From NCBI GenBank assembly GCA_934500855.1, contig CAKSUH010000024.1:1-11824 (forward strand): a stretch of DNA of 11,824 nucleotides. The letters are read 5' to 3'. Every line of letters begins with the position of its first letter. The first letter of the stretch is position 1. This DNA comes from an uncultured Eubacteriales bacterium (GTDB lineage Bacteria > Bacillota > Clostridia > Oscillospirales > CAG-272). Of this stretch, positions 1-7,219 are shown piece by piece. A program made the position numbers and the translations under genes. Under the pieces are notes generated by a model. That model saw nothing but the letters and a program-made list of their open reading frames with translations. It made no database searches and had not been told where the DNA came from.

Positions 1-538
1 TCTCAACATTGTCCGCGACATGGGCGGAGACGAGCCTTACAACGGCTCGGTTCGTCTTGTCAGCGGCGAGATTGCGGAGGATATTGCCGCATATTTCGCG
101 CAAAGCGAGCAGATTCCAACGGTTTGCGCGCTCGGCGTTTTGATCGGGACCGACGGAACCTGCCGCGCGGCGGGCGGCGTTCTGATTCAGCTTCTCCCCT
201 TTGCGGATGACCGCATCATCGACCTGTTGGAGCGGAATGCACGGGATCTCTCCAATGTTTCCGCGCTGTTTGACGCAGGCATGACCAACCAAGCGGTTGC
301 CGACATCGCTTTGCGGGATATTCCCTATGATGTTTTCGATGAACTTGATGTTGCCTACCGTTGCACTTGCAACCGCGAACGCATAACCCGCGCCCTCATT
401 ACACTCGGAAAACCGGAGCTTCTGAAAATGCTTGACGAACAGATTTCCGAGGGCAAGCCTCCCGTACTGACGGTCAACTGTCGCTTCTGCGACAAAAAGC
501 AGACTTTTACGCGTGAGGACATTGAAAAAATGTTCTGA
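1..538 (+). CDS. hslO: Hsp33 redox-regulated chaperone (HslO), 3' part only
   Basis: The gene enters the window already open (frame begins at base 2) and stops with TGA at 536-538, so about 178 C-terminal residues are visible. Hsp33 is a cytosolic holdase chaperone activated by oxidation: four cysteines bind zinc when reduced and form disulfides under oxidative stress. The visible part shows the end of the core domain ([28 protein letters not shown]) and then the zinc-switch module, CTC in [10 protein letters not shown] and CRFC in VNCRFCDKK. These give the CxC...CxxC signature of the family, close to the C-terminus as expected. No cysteine of the switch is missing. It is the only plus-strand gene here and ends just before a strong terminator shared with the convergent membrane-protein gene. 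The N-terminal half and promoter lie outside the window. Confidence 0.95.
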   Translation, partial: LNIVRDMGGDEPYNGSVRLVSGEIAEDIAAYFAQSEQIPTVCALGVLIGTDGTCRAAGGVLIQLLPFADDRIIDLLERNARDLSNVSALFDAGMTNQAVADIALRDIPYDVFDELDVAYRCTCNRERITRALITLGKPELLKMLDEQISEGKPPVLTVNCRFCDKKQTFTREDIEKMF

Positions 539-555
539 TGCGGTTGCGTATGACA

Positions 556-610
556 AACAACAAAAAAGCACGGGTAGATCCGAAGATCTTACCCGTGCTT
601 TTTTGTTGTT
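556..610. terminator. Bidirectional rho-independent terminator between convergent genes
   Basis: A long inverted repeat: the arm AACAACAAAAAAGCACGGGTA at 556-576 plus GATC at 577-580 is mirrored by GATC at 585-588 and TTACCCGTGCTTTTTTGTTGTT up to 610, with a CGAA loop (581-584) and one unpaired base in the stem. The GC-rich core is flanked by an A-run on one side and a T-run on the other, so it can terminate both hslO (stop at 538, plus strand) and the membrane-protein gene (stop at 616, minus strand). Confidence 0.9.
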
Positions 611-615
611 CCCCA

Positions 616-1353
616 TTACGGCAGCTTGGGAAGCAGGAGCTTTCCGACAAGGAACAGAACCGTTGCCGTTCCTCCCGCAACCAGCACAAACCAATTGACG
701 GTTTCCTGCCACCGCATCAGAATAAGGATTGCATCCATGACGAACATGACGGCAAACGGTACCGTAAGAAACAGGTTCCGTCCTTCCCCGGCAAACACGC
801 GCAGGGTCAGACCGGTGAAGAAAACGACCAGTGCGATTGCCGTTACCGCTTCCAGTACATGAAACAGCCCGGACTGCGGGATCGCGGCACGGTAAACGAC
901 CGGGATCGCCATGGAAAATGCCACAAGGTAGATCAGCGACAGCCAATAGGAAACCGCATGCCCGTCCGCTTTTACCTGAAGAACCGTTTGCAGAACCATC
1001 GCAAGAATGAGTGCGCCGTAAGCGCCGAACTGAAGCGGCGCAACGGTATGCTCGGTGTGAACCATCCCCGACAGCAACAGAACCCCTGCGGTTATCACCA
1101 ACATTCTGTAATCCGGTGTTCCGGCGCCGAACAAAGACTGCCAGAACCCTTTGTTGAATCCCGCCAAAAGAACCAAGGTTGCCGCCAGCGAGAAAATCGT
1201 CATCAGATTCACATATCCGTCAAACGGGGTGGCAAAAAGCCCGCCCGAGCCGACCGGAAACAGACTTTTCACGCGTTCAAAATACAAAATCGCAAAATAA
1301 ATCAGAAACAGCCACGAAATCACAGATTTCATATCAGTTCTCTCCGTTTTCAT
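616..1353 (-). CDS. Unrecognised multi-pass membrane protein downstream of rubredoxin
   Basis: I do not recognise the family. From the ATG at 1353 the product is 245 residues and very hydrophobic, with about eight probable transmembrane segments (residues 10-28, 46-65, 82-97, 106-125, 133-154, 166-185, 195-213, 219-239), short polar loops and a short C-terminal tail. There is no cleavable signal peptide, as the first helix looks like an anchor. Histidines sit at or near helix ends (H99 and H102 in VHTEHT, H132, H165). Two starts have good Shine-Dalgarno sequences: ATG at 1353 (CGGAGA upstream) and ATG at 1332 (GGAGAGA upstream, protein beginning MKSVISW). The frame also extends up to a TTG at 1401 inside rubredoxin, which is less likely. 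The gene begins 34 nt after the rubredoxin stop and shares its transcript. Function unknown; a membrane redox or transport role is only a guess from context. Confidence 0.75.
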   Translation of the reverse strand: MKTERTDMKSVISWLFLIYFAILYFERVKSLFPVGSGGLFATPFDGYVNLMTIFSLAATLVLLAGFNKGFWQSLFGAGTPDYRMLVITAGVLLLSGMVHTEHTVAPLQFGAYGALILAMVLQTVLQVKADGHAVSYWLSLIYLVAFSMAIPVVYRAAIPQSGLFHVLEAVTAIALVVFFTGLTLRVFAGEGRNLFLTVPFAVMFVMDAILILMRWQETVNWFVLVAGGTATVLFLVGKLLLPKLP

Positions 1354-1387
1354 TCCGAATCTCCGTTCAGTTGTTTCGGGTAATGTT

Positions 1388-1543
1388 TTATTCCGCCTCA
1401 AACTGATCCTTCCCTACGCCGCAGAGCGGGCAGGTAAAATCCTCGGGAACCTGATCCCACGGCGTTCCGGGAGCAATGCCGCCTTCCGGGTATCCCTTTT
1501 CTTCATCGTATTCAAATCCGCATACCTGACATACATATTTCAT
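1388..1543 (-). CDS. Rubredoxin (51 aa)
   Basis: A small one-iron electron carrier. The translation starts [20 protein letters not shown] and contains the two iron-binding knuckles CQVCG (C5, C8) and CPLCG (C38, C41), with the family hallmarks [13 protein letters not shown] and [11 protein letters not shown] between them. Length and spacing match canonical single-domain rubredoxins. In anaerobes rubredoxin typically passes electrons to oxygen- or peroxide-reducing enzymes such as rubrerythrin, flavodiiron proteins or superoxide reductase, none of which is in this window. The ATG at 1543-1541 is preceded by AAAGGA at about 9 nt spacing. It is the first gene of a short transcript that continues into the membrane protein, with its own extended -10 promoter and a leader hairpin just upstream. 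Confidence 0.96.
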   Translation of the reverse strand: MKYVCQVCGFEYDEEKGYPEGGIAPGTPWDQVPEDFTCPLCGVGKDQFEAE

Positions 1544-1564
1544 ATCAATTCATCCTTTCTTTTT

Positions 1565-1583
1565 CCGATTCGTCCGGAATCGG
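1565..1583 (-). promoter_or_regulatory. Leader hairpin upstream of rubredoxin
   Basis: Perfect 7-bp inverted repeat CCGATTC / GAATCGG with a 5-nt loop, lying between the predicted transcription start and the rubredoxin ribosome binding site. On the transcript it would be a stem-loop very near the 5' end. No U-run follows, so it is not a terminator. It could stabilise the mRNA or be a protein-binding dyad; the sequence does not decide. Confidence 0.5.
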
Positions 1584-1594
1584 TTGATGAAAAC

Positions 1595-1623
1595 AGTATA
1601 CCACCTTTTTGCGGTATTGTATG
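1595..1623 (-). promoter_or_regulatory. Putative promoter of the rubredoxin transcript (extended -10)
   Basis: On the minus strand TGGTATACT (1603 to 1595) is an extended -10 element, with TATACT matching TATAAT at five of six positions. The -35 position 17 bp upstream (1623-1618, CATACA) is weak, as is tolerated for extended -10 promoters. Transcription would start near 1588, leaving a leader of roughly 45 nt. Confidence 0.5.
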
Positions 1624-1630
1624 TTGCAGC

Positions 1631-1664
1631 AACAACAAAACAGAGGCGATATTATCACCTCTGT
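1631..1664 (-). terminator. Rho-independent terminator of the XRE regulator gene
   Basis: Read on the minus strand, ACAGAGGTGAT, loop AAT, ATCGCCTCTGT form an 11-bp stem with one G-U pair, followed by TTTTGTTGTT. The mirror plus-strand reading has a C/A mismatch and no T-run, so it works only for the minus-strand gene ending at 1675. Confidence 0.88.
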
Positions 1665-1674
1665 CCGAAATCAG

Positions 1675-2568
1675 TCAGTTTTCTTTCAACAATTGCTCCA
1701 ACAGCTGTACCTTCTCGTTGGTATAGCGGTAAGCGCCCTTGAAATCCTCGGTTTCGCGGCAGCAGATTTCAAGATCACACAGAACGGCGTACAGTCCGAC
1801 CTCGTCCAGCGGCGCATCCCCGTTCAGCATCCGCAAAAGCCCCGTTTTTGCACCCTTGTAACCGCCTTTTGCCATTTCGCACCTTGCGCGCAGATGATCG
1901 ACATAGAAGCGGGTTCCGCCGTTTTCCGCCTCGGAAAGAAAAGACACGGCAGGACCGTCGTCCCCTTCGTCCAGCGCGTCCAACGCGCGCGCATAGCGTG
2001 CAAACGGCTCCTCGTCCCGAAGCGTGACAAGCCGCTCCCCATCCGATACATCGGAGGTCAGCATCGGAGAAATTCTGGTTTCCATATATCCGAAGTAGAC
2101 CGCCGCCTGTGCCGTAATCTGCGGAAGCGGATACAGGCATTCGGAAGCATATCGCAGGGCTTCGTCGAAATACCGACAGCAAAGCCGCAGTTTTCCGTGG
2201 CGGAATGCCTCGCAGGCAATGCCCGCGTCGCAGGTCGCAAGCAAAAGTCGGATCTCGTCATCCGGCTCGGGGCAGGCGGAAAGGCAAAGCGCGCGGCACC
2301 CCGAAAGATCGCCCGTCTTATACGCGCGTTTGATGTTTGCGAGACTGTTCATCTTCTGATAAACGATCTCGTCCCCCTCTTCCGCGAGCAAAAAGCCGAC
2401 CGGCACATTCAGCCGTCCGGCAATATAAACAACGGTAGAAAGCGACGGTTGTGCGGAGCCGTTTTCGATACAGCTCAGCATATTTCGGGTGATTTTATTG
2501 CCGGCAAGCTCCGATTGCGTCATGAGTTTTGCAACCCGCATGGAACGAATCTTCTCACCGATATTCAT
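1675..2568 (-). CDS. XRE-family regulator with helical-repeat C-terminal domain
   Basis: 297 residues. Residues 3-58 form a Cro/C1-type helix-turn-helix (IGEKIRSMRVAKLMTQSELA, then RNMLSCIENGSAQPSLSTV), the usual DNA-reading module of XRE regulators. The remaining 230 or so residues are predicted helical with regular pairs of amphipathic helices (for example CRYFDEALRYASECL and FARYARALDALDEGD), resembling the TPR-like ligand domains of Rgg/PlcR-type regulators. That resemblance is architectural; I cannot name the subfamily or its ligand. The C-terminus has scattered cysteines, including a CC pair at about residues 129-130 and another near 270, without a clear metal motif. The ATG at 2568 places the HTH right at the N-terminus, but its ribosome binding site is weak (GATGGA). 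It lies 53 nt downstream of the DivIVA-like gene, with no obvious terminator between them, so the two may be co-transcribed. Target genes unknown. Confidence 0.85.
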   Translation of the reverse strand: MNIGEKIRSMRVAKLMTQSELAGNKITRNMLSCIENGSAQPSLSTVVYIAGRLNVPVGFLLAEEGDEIVYQKMNSLANIKRAYKTGDLSGCRALCLSACPEPDDEIRLLLATCDAGIACEAFRHGKLRLCCRYFDEALRYASECLYPLPQITAQAAVYFGYMETRISPMLTSDVSDGERLVTLRDEEPFARYARALDALDEGDDGPAVSFLSEAENGGTRFYVDHLRARCEMAKGGYKGAKTGLLRMLNGDAPLDEVGLYAVLCDLEICCRETEDFKGAYRYTNEKVQLLEQLLKEN

Positions 2569-2621
2569 CCGAAATCCATCACTTTCTACCGCATGATTAT
2601 TGCGTTACAGCCAAGGTTCCC

Positions 2622-3290
2622 TTACTGAGCCTTGGAAGCCGCCTTGTGTGCCTTATATGTAGCCGCCATCGCCTTTGCGCGGTCGGTAGCCTCGTTCACT
2701 CTCTCGGAGGTTGCTTTGTAAACCTTGCCGGGAACCTGGAACAACGCGTGCAGACCGACTGCGATCTTGGCGGAAATGCGCTTGGAGTAATCCACGCAAG
2801 CTTTAACGCGACCCGCCAGCGATTTGCTGTAGAGATAAGCGTCGAGGTCGGCGCGCAGAGCCTCAGCCAGTTTTGCGAAATCGGCGTCGAGGCAAGCGGC
2901 AACCTTCTCTGCGGACTTTTCATAGAACACATCCGCGGCTCTCTCCGCCTCTTCCAGAATAACCTTCTTCTTCGCAATTGCGGGTCCCATTTCCTCGTCG
3001 CCCCAGCGCTTCATCAGCAGGTCGAACTTTTCTGCTTTTTCCGCGATCTCGGCATCGAGAATGGGATCGGAATCCTCTGCGGGAACGGGAGCGGGAGCTT
3101 CGGCGGCGAGCTTTGCGGCTTCCTGCGCATCAGCCAGCTGCTTCTGCAGTTCCGCAACCTGCTCGTTGAGAGATGTAATGGTCGCATCTTTCTCCTGCAG
3201 CTTCTCTTCGCGGTCCTTCACATAGAGGTTGACTTCCTCTTTGTTGTAACCGTTCATCTTGTTTCTGAACATTGTAACTACTTCAGCCAT
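2622..3290 (-). CDS. DivIVA-domain coiled-coil protein
   Basis: 222 residues. The N-terminus (residues 6-33, with FRNKMNGYNKEEVNLYV) matches the membrane-curvature-sensing start of DivIVA/GpsB-like proteins, which recruit partners to poles or division sites in Gram-positive cells. A coiled coil follows (about 24-62), then an Ala/Pro linker (61-73), a second charged helical region (80-155), and a basic Ala/Lys-rich tail (190-222). The tail and linker differ from classic DivIVA, so the partner-binding part is probably lineage-specific. There is no signal peptide or transmembrane helix. GGAGGG lies 9 nt before the ATG at 3290, and a near-consensus promoter with a structured leader sits upstream, suggesting solid constitutive expression. 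The XRE regulator follows 53 nt downstream. The DivIVA-like assignment rests mainly on the first 35 residues. Confidence 0.8.
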   Translation of the reverse strand: MAEVVTMFRNKMNGYNKEEVNLYVKDREEKLQEKDATITSLNEQVAELQKQLADAQEAAKLAAEAPAPVPAEDSDPILDAEIAEKAEKFDLLMKRWGDEEMGPAIAKKKVILEEAERAADVFYEKSAEKVAACLDADFAKLAEALRADLDAYLYSKSLAGRVKACVDYSKRISAKIAVGLHALFQVPGKVYKATSERVNEATDRAKAMAATYKAHKAASKAQ

Positions 3291-3320
3291 GATAAAAGCC
3301 CTCCAAATCTTTTATACATA

Positions 3321-3360
3321 TTAGAGGTTTGCGGGTGATACACCACCCTGCGACATCTAA
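3321..3360 (-). promoter_or_regulatory. Structured 5' leader hairpin of the DivIVA-like gene
   Basis: On the minus strand TTAGA (3360-3356) pairs with TCTAA (3325-3321), enclosing a second stem GC-A-GGGTG / CACCCGC with loop GTGTAT. It begins only about 6 nt after the predicted transcription start and ends 30 nt before the ATG. It resembles a 5' stability hairpin; no known riboswitch class is recognised. Confidence 0.45.
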
Positions 3361-3372
3361 TGATACAACCTT

Positions 3373-3401
3373 ATCATATCACATTTTTCATTATTTTTCA
3401 A
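3373..3401 (-). promoter_or_regulatory. Sigma-A-type promoter of the DivIVA-like gene
   Basis: On the minus strand TTGAAA (3401-3396), a 17-bp spacer and TATGAT (3378-3373): each hexamer is one base off consensus, with ideal spacing. AT-rich sequence lies upstream of the -35. Predicted start near 3366, about 75 nt before the ATG at 3290. Confidence 0.75.
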
Positions 3402-3475
3402 TCATTTTTTTCGTCTTTTCTGATTTTTGGCGTTTTACACAAAACAAGACCTTTTATTATGTGAAAAATAATGAA

Positions 3476-3515
3476 TCAAAACAACAGGCAGAACACCATT
3501 CCGGCTCTGCCTGTT
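3476..3515 (-). terminator. Rho-independent terminator of the hydCBA operon
   Basis: On the minus strand AACAGGCAGA and TCTGCCTGTT form a perfect 10-bp stem around a 13-nt loop, followed by GTTTTGATT. It lies 21 nt beyond the hydA stop codon (3537-3539), before the promoter of the DivIVA-like gene. Confidence 0.85.
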
Positions 3516-3536
3516 GCCTTTATTGAAGCGTGTTTC

Positions 3537-5300
3537 TTACAGACCGCGCTTGATATACGAGGTGTGCAGAATTTCGTGCGCCTTATGGCTGTTCGGTTCT
3601 CCGAAGAACTCCTTGTAAAGCGTCTGAACCGCAAGGTTATCCTGCGATTTGCGCAGGGTTTCCTCCGCGTCGTCGCGATACAGGACCGCCGCACGGACCG
3701 CGCGCAGGTCGGTATTCATCCGAACCTTTGCGGGCTGAATCGGCTGTCCGCCGCCGTTGACGCAACCGCCGGGGCATCCCATAATTTCAATGAAGATGAC
3801 ATCCTTGACCGTTTCGTCGCCGTTCCGGATCATATTCAGCAGCTTCTTTGCCATGCCCGTGCTCGAAGCAACCGCAACCTTGACATTCATATCGCCCAGC
3901 TTATAGGACGCGAGCTTGATGCCCTCGGTTCCGCGAACTTCGGTGAAGTCGACCTTTTCCAGCTTCGTACCGAGAATGATCTCTGCCGCATAGCGCAGAG
4001 CCGCTTCCATCACGCCGCCCGTCGCGCCGAAAATTGCGCCGGCACCGGAGCCGATTGCAAACGGATCGTCGAACTTTTCGTCCTCAAGCGCACGGAAGTT
4101 GATGCCCGCCTTCCGAATCATGCGACCGACCTCGCGGGTCGTAATTGCCACATCCACATCGGGAAGCCCGGACGCACACTCGTCGGGTCTTGTAACCTCG
4201 AATTTCTTCGCGGTACAGGGAATCGCCGACACCATGAAAATGTCCTTGGGATCCCATCCCATCTTTTCGGCATAGTAGGTCTTGACGACCGCGCCGAACA
4301 TCTGCTGCGGGGACTTGCAGGTCGACAGATTGTCAACGAAATCCGGGAAGTAATGCTCGCAGAACTTGATCCATCCGGGCGAGCATGAGGTAATCATCGG
4401 CAAAACGCCCTTGTTCTGAATTCTGCCGATCAGCTCGGTTGCCTCTTCCACAATGGTCAGGTCGGCAGTCAGGTTCATATCGAACACCCCGTCAAAGCCG
4501 AGCGCCTTCAGAGCGGCAACCATTTTGCCTTCGGTGTCGGTGCCGGGCTCGTAGCCGAAGCATTCGCCGATCTGTGCGCGGACCGAAGGAGCGGCGCAGA
4601 TCAGGACATGCTTGTCGGGATCTGCCAGTGCCTCAAACACTTCATCGGTGTCGTCTCTCTCATAGAGCGCGCCGACCGGGCAGGCAACGATGCACTGTCC
4701 GCAGTTGATGCAGGAGGTATCCGCCAGCGCTTCTCCGAACGCGGAACCGATGTAAGTATCAAAGCCGCGGTTGTTCGCGCCGATAACGCCGATGCCCTGT
4801 ACCTTTGCGCAGGTTGCCACACAGCGGCGGCAGAGAATGCACTTGTTGTTGTCCCGGATGATCGGAGACTTCGCATCCACTTCATAGTGGTTGACCACAC
4901 CGTCAAAGCGGGACGCGTCCACGCCGTATTCACGGCAGAGCGTCTGCAGTTCGCAATCGGTGGAACGCACGCAGGAAAGGCACTTCTTCTCGTGGTTGGA
5001 GAGCAGAAGTTCCAGATTCATGCGGCGGGACTCCGTAATGCGCGGGGTGTTGGTCTTGATTTCCATCCCGTCCGTGCAGGGGTACACGCAGGCGGTCACC
5101 ATGCGGAACGGTCCCATTGCAGGACCTCTGCGCTCGGAAACCTCAACCAGACAGAGACGGCACGCGCCGATCTCGTTGATATCCTTCAGATAGCACAAAG
5201 TCGGAATGTCGATATGCGCCGCTTTTGCGGCTTCGAGAACCGTGGCGCCCTTTTCGACGGCATATTCCCTGCCGTTGATTTTCACTTTGATCATATCCAT
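3537..5300 (-). CDS. hydA: [FeFe] hydrogenase catalytic subunit HydA (NADH-linked, multimeric type)
   Basis: Catalytic subunit that reversibly reduces protons to H2, 587 residues, cytosolic. Domains in order: plant-type [2Fe-2S] domain (C36, C47, C50, C71); NuoG-like His-Cys box (H103, C107, C110, C116); two [4Fe-4S] ferredoxin motifs (C154-C164 and C197-C207); the H-cluster domain with TSCSPGW (C306), IPCTAKKFE (C362) and EIMGCPGGCVNGGGQP (C509, C513); and a C-terminal small-subunit region. Two positions differ from the textbook motifs: S307 where TSCCP has its second Cys, and I360 where MPC has Met. Start chosen at ATG 5300, 9 nt after GGGGG; a GTG at 5306 is too near that site. Last gene of hydC-hydB-hydA, 17 nt after hydB. 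Maturases HydE, HydF and HydG are not in the window. It matches the NAD(P)H-dependent HydA/HndD family (group A3/A6 depending on scheme). Confidence 0.95.
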   Translation of the reverse strand: MDMIKVKINGREYAVEKGATVLEAAKAAHIDIPTLCYLKDINEIGACRLCLVEVSERRGPAMGPFRMVTACVYPCTDGMEIKTNTPRITESRRMNLELLLSNHEKKCLSCVRSTDCELQTLCREYGVDASRFDGVVNHYEVDAKSPIIRDNNKCILCRRCVATCAKVQGIGVIGANNRGFDTYIGSAFGEALADTSCINCGQCIVACPVGALYERDDTDEVFEALADPDKHVLICAAPSVRAQIGECFGYEPGTDTEGKMVAALKALGFDGVFDMNLTADLTIVEEATELIGRIQNKGVLPMITSCSPGWIKFCEHYFPDFVDNLSTCKSPQQMFGAVVKTYYAEKMGWDPKDIFMVSAIPCTAKKFEVTRPDECASGLPDVDVAITTREVGRMIRKAGINFRALEDEKFDDPFAIGSGAGAIFGATGGVMEAALRYAAEIILGTKLEKVDFTEVRGTEGIKLASYKLGDMNVKVAVASSTGMAKKLLNMIRNGDETVKDVIFIEIMGCPGGCVNGGGQPIQPAKVRMNTDLRAVRAAVLYRDDAEETLRKSQDNLAVQTLYKEFFGEPNSHKAHEILHTSYIKRGL

Positions 5301-5317
5301 GTCCACAATCCCCCTTC

Positions 5318-7219
5318 TTAACCCTTGGAAATAGCCTTGAACTTACAGGTCGACATACAAGCTCCGCACTTCACGCACTTTGCGGGATCGATTTCCATCG
5401 AAGCAAGCTTGTGACCGGGTGCCGTATAATCGGTCCGATTGATTGCGCCTGCGGGACAGCTGCGCGCGCACATTCCGCAACCGATGCACTTCTCGCGGTC
5501 GATGTTATAGCGGAGCAGCTTTTTGCACACGCCTGCGGGACATTTCTTGTCCACGATGTGCGCAATGTACTCGTCCTTGAAGTAACGCAGCGTAGAGAGA
5601 ACGGGGTTCGGGGCAGTCTGACCCAAGCCGCACAGCGACGCGGACTTGATGTAGTTCGCCAGCTCCTCCATCCGCTCGATGTCCTCCATCTCGCCCTTCC
5701 CCGCAATGATTTTGTCAAGCAGTTCAAGCAACCGTCTGGTACCGATGCGGCAGGGCGTGCACTTTCCGCAGGACTCGTCCACCGTGAAATCGAGGAAGAA
5801 CCGCGCGATGTCGACCATGCAGTTGTCCTCGTCCATGACGATCAGTCCGCCCGAACCCATCATCGAACCGATGGCAAGCAGGTTGTCGTAATCAATCGGC
5901 GTATCGATCAGGCTTGCGGGGATACATCCGCCGGAAGGTCCGCCGGTCTGCGCCGCCTTGAACTTCTTGCCGTTCGGGATGCCGCCGCCGATCTCCTCGA
6001 TCACTTCGCGGAGCGTGGTTCCCATCGGGACCTCGACAAGTCCCGTGTTGGTAATCTTGCCGCCGAGCGCGAATACCTTGGTACCCTTGGATTTCTCGGT
6101 TCCCATTGCCGCAAACCACTCGGGACCGTTGAGAATGATCTGCGCAACATTCGCATAGGTTTCCACATTGTTCAGGATGGTCGGCTTATCGAACAGACCC
6201 TTGATTGCCGGGAACGGCGGACGGGGTCTCGGCTCGCCTCTCTTGCCCTCGATAGAGGTCATGAGCGCGGTTTCTTCACCGCAGACAAACGCACCTGCGC
6301 CGAACCGCAGAGAGATATCGAAATTGAAGCCCGTTCCGAAGATGTTCTCGCCGAGCAGTCCCGCTTCGTGCGCCTGCTCAATTGCGATCTTCAGACGGTG
6401 AATGGCAATCGGATACTCCGCACGGACATAGATATAGCCCTCGTCGGAGCCGATTGCATAGCCCGCAATCGCCATTGCCTCAAGGACTGCGTGCGGGTCG
6501 CCTTCCAGAACCGAACGGTCCATGAATGCGCCGGGGTCACCCTCGTCTGCGTTGCAGCAGACATATTTCTTGCCCGTGGAACCCATTGCGAACTTCCACT
6601 TCAAGCCCGTCGGGAAGCCTGCGCCTCCGCGTCCGCGCAATCCGGAATCCAGCATGGTCTGCACCACATCCTCGCGGGACATGGTGGTCAGCACCTTAGC
6701 CAAAGCCTGATAGCCGCGACGCGCAACATAATCGCTGATGTTCTCGGGGTCGATCACGCCGCAGTTATGCAGCGCAACACGGTGCTGCTTCTTGTAGAAG
6801 GTCATCTCGCCCAGAGAGTTGACCACATGATGGTCGCCGTTCTTTTCGTGATACTCAAAGCGGGCAACGGGCGTTCCGCCGACAATGTGCGTCTCCACAA
6901 TTTCGGGAATATCGTCCGGGGTCACGCGGGAGTAGAAGGTGCCGTCCGGGTAAACGATCATGATCGGACCCAGCGCGCAAAGACCGAAGCATCCCGTGGT
7001 CACAACCTTGACTTCCTTCTCCAGATCATGCGACGCCAGTTCCTCTTCCAGTTTCTCGCGCAGTGCGTGCGAGCCGGACGAGGTACATCCCGTACCGCCG
7101 CAGATCAGGATATGTTTGCGGTAGCCGTCGATCGTTTCGTGAACGCCCTCGCGGATCGCAACCGTGTTCTTCAGGGATTCGTAAGCTGCCTGAAGATCAG
7201 CAACCGATGTAATTTTCAT
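5318..7219 (-). CDS. hydB: NuoF-like NADH-binding hydrogenase subunit HydB
   Basis: 633 residues; takes electrons from NADH through FMN and iron-sulfur clusters toward HydA and, in bifurcating members of the family, toward ferredoxin. Domains in order: thioredoxin-like [2Fe-2S] domain (C40, C45, C77, C81); NuoF core with the glycine-rich FMN/NADH site GRGGAGFPTGLKW (196-208) and CNADEGDPGAF; SLBB-like region (about 380-440); [4Fe-4S] site ESCGKCTPCR (C484, C487, C490) with C530; a conserved KKCPAGVCK pair (C560, C565); and two C-terminal [4Fe-4S] ferredoxin motifs (C578-C588, C615-C625). This full set is that of HydB/HndC rather than respiratory NuoF, which lacks the N- and C-terminal extensions. 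ATG 7219 is chosen because GGAGAG lies 8 nt before it; an in-frame TTG at 7240 overlaps the hydC stop and is less likely. It is 17 nt from hydC and 17 nt from hydA. Confidence 0.95.
   Translation of the reverse strand: MKITSVADLQAAYESLKNTVAIREGVHETIDGYRKHILICGGTGCTSSGSHALREKLEEELASHDLEKEVKVVTTGCFGLCALGPIMIVYPDGTFYSRVTPDDIPEIVETHIVGGTPVARFEYHEKNGDHHVVNSLGEMTFYKKQHRVALHNCGVIDPENISDYVARRGYQALAKVLTTMSREDVVQTMLDSGLRGRGGAGFPTGLKWKFAMGSTGKKYVCCNADEGDPGAFMDRSVLEGDPHAVLEAMAIAGYAIGSDEGYIYVRAEYPIAIHRLKIAIEQAHEAGLLGENIFGTGFNFDISLRFGAGAFVCGEETALMTSIEGKRGEPRPRPPFPAIKGLFDKPTILNNVETYANVAQIILNGPEWFAAMGTEKSKGTKVFALGGKITNTGLVEVPMGTTLREVIEEIGGGIPNGKKFKAAQTGGPSGGCIPASLIDTPIDYDNLLAIGSMMGSGGLIVMDEDNCMVDIARFFLDFTVDESCGKCTPCRIGTRRLLELLDKIIAGKGEMEDIERMEELANYIKSASLCGLGQTAPNPVLSTLRYFKDEYIAHIVDKKCPAGVCKKLLRYNIDREKCIGCGMCARSCPAGAINRTDYTAPGHKLASMEIDPAKCVKCGACMSTCKFKAISKG

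Noticed and set aside
1388..1401. TTG start at 1401 for the membrane protein, overlapping rubredoxin
   Set aside because: Internal ATGs at 1353 and 1332 have better ribosome binding sites, and the extra N-terminus is not hydrophobic or otherwise meaningful.
1675..3290. Toxin-antitoxin or phage regulatory pair formed by the XRE regulator and its neighbour
   Set aside because: The neighbour is a DivIVA-like coiled-coil protein, both are larger than typical TA partners, and no phage or mobile genes are nearby.
3321..3360. Riboswitch upstream of the DivIVA-like gene
   Set aside because: The leader is too short and matches no riboswitch core I know; described only as a hairpin.
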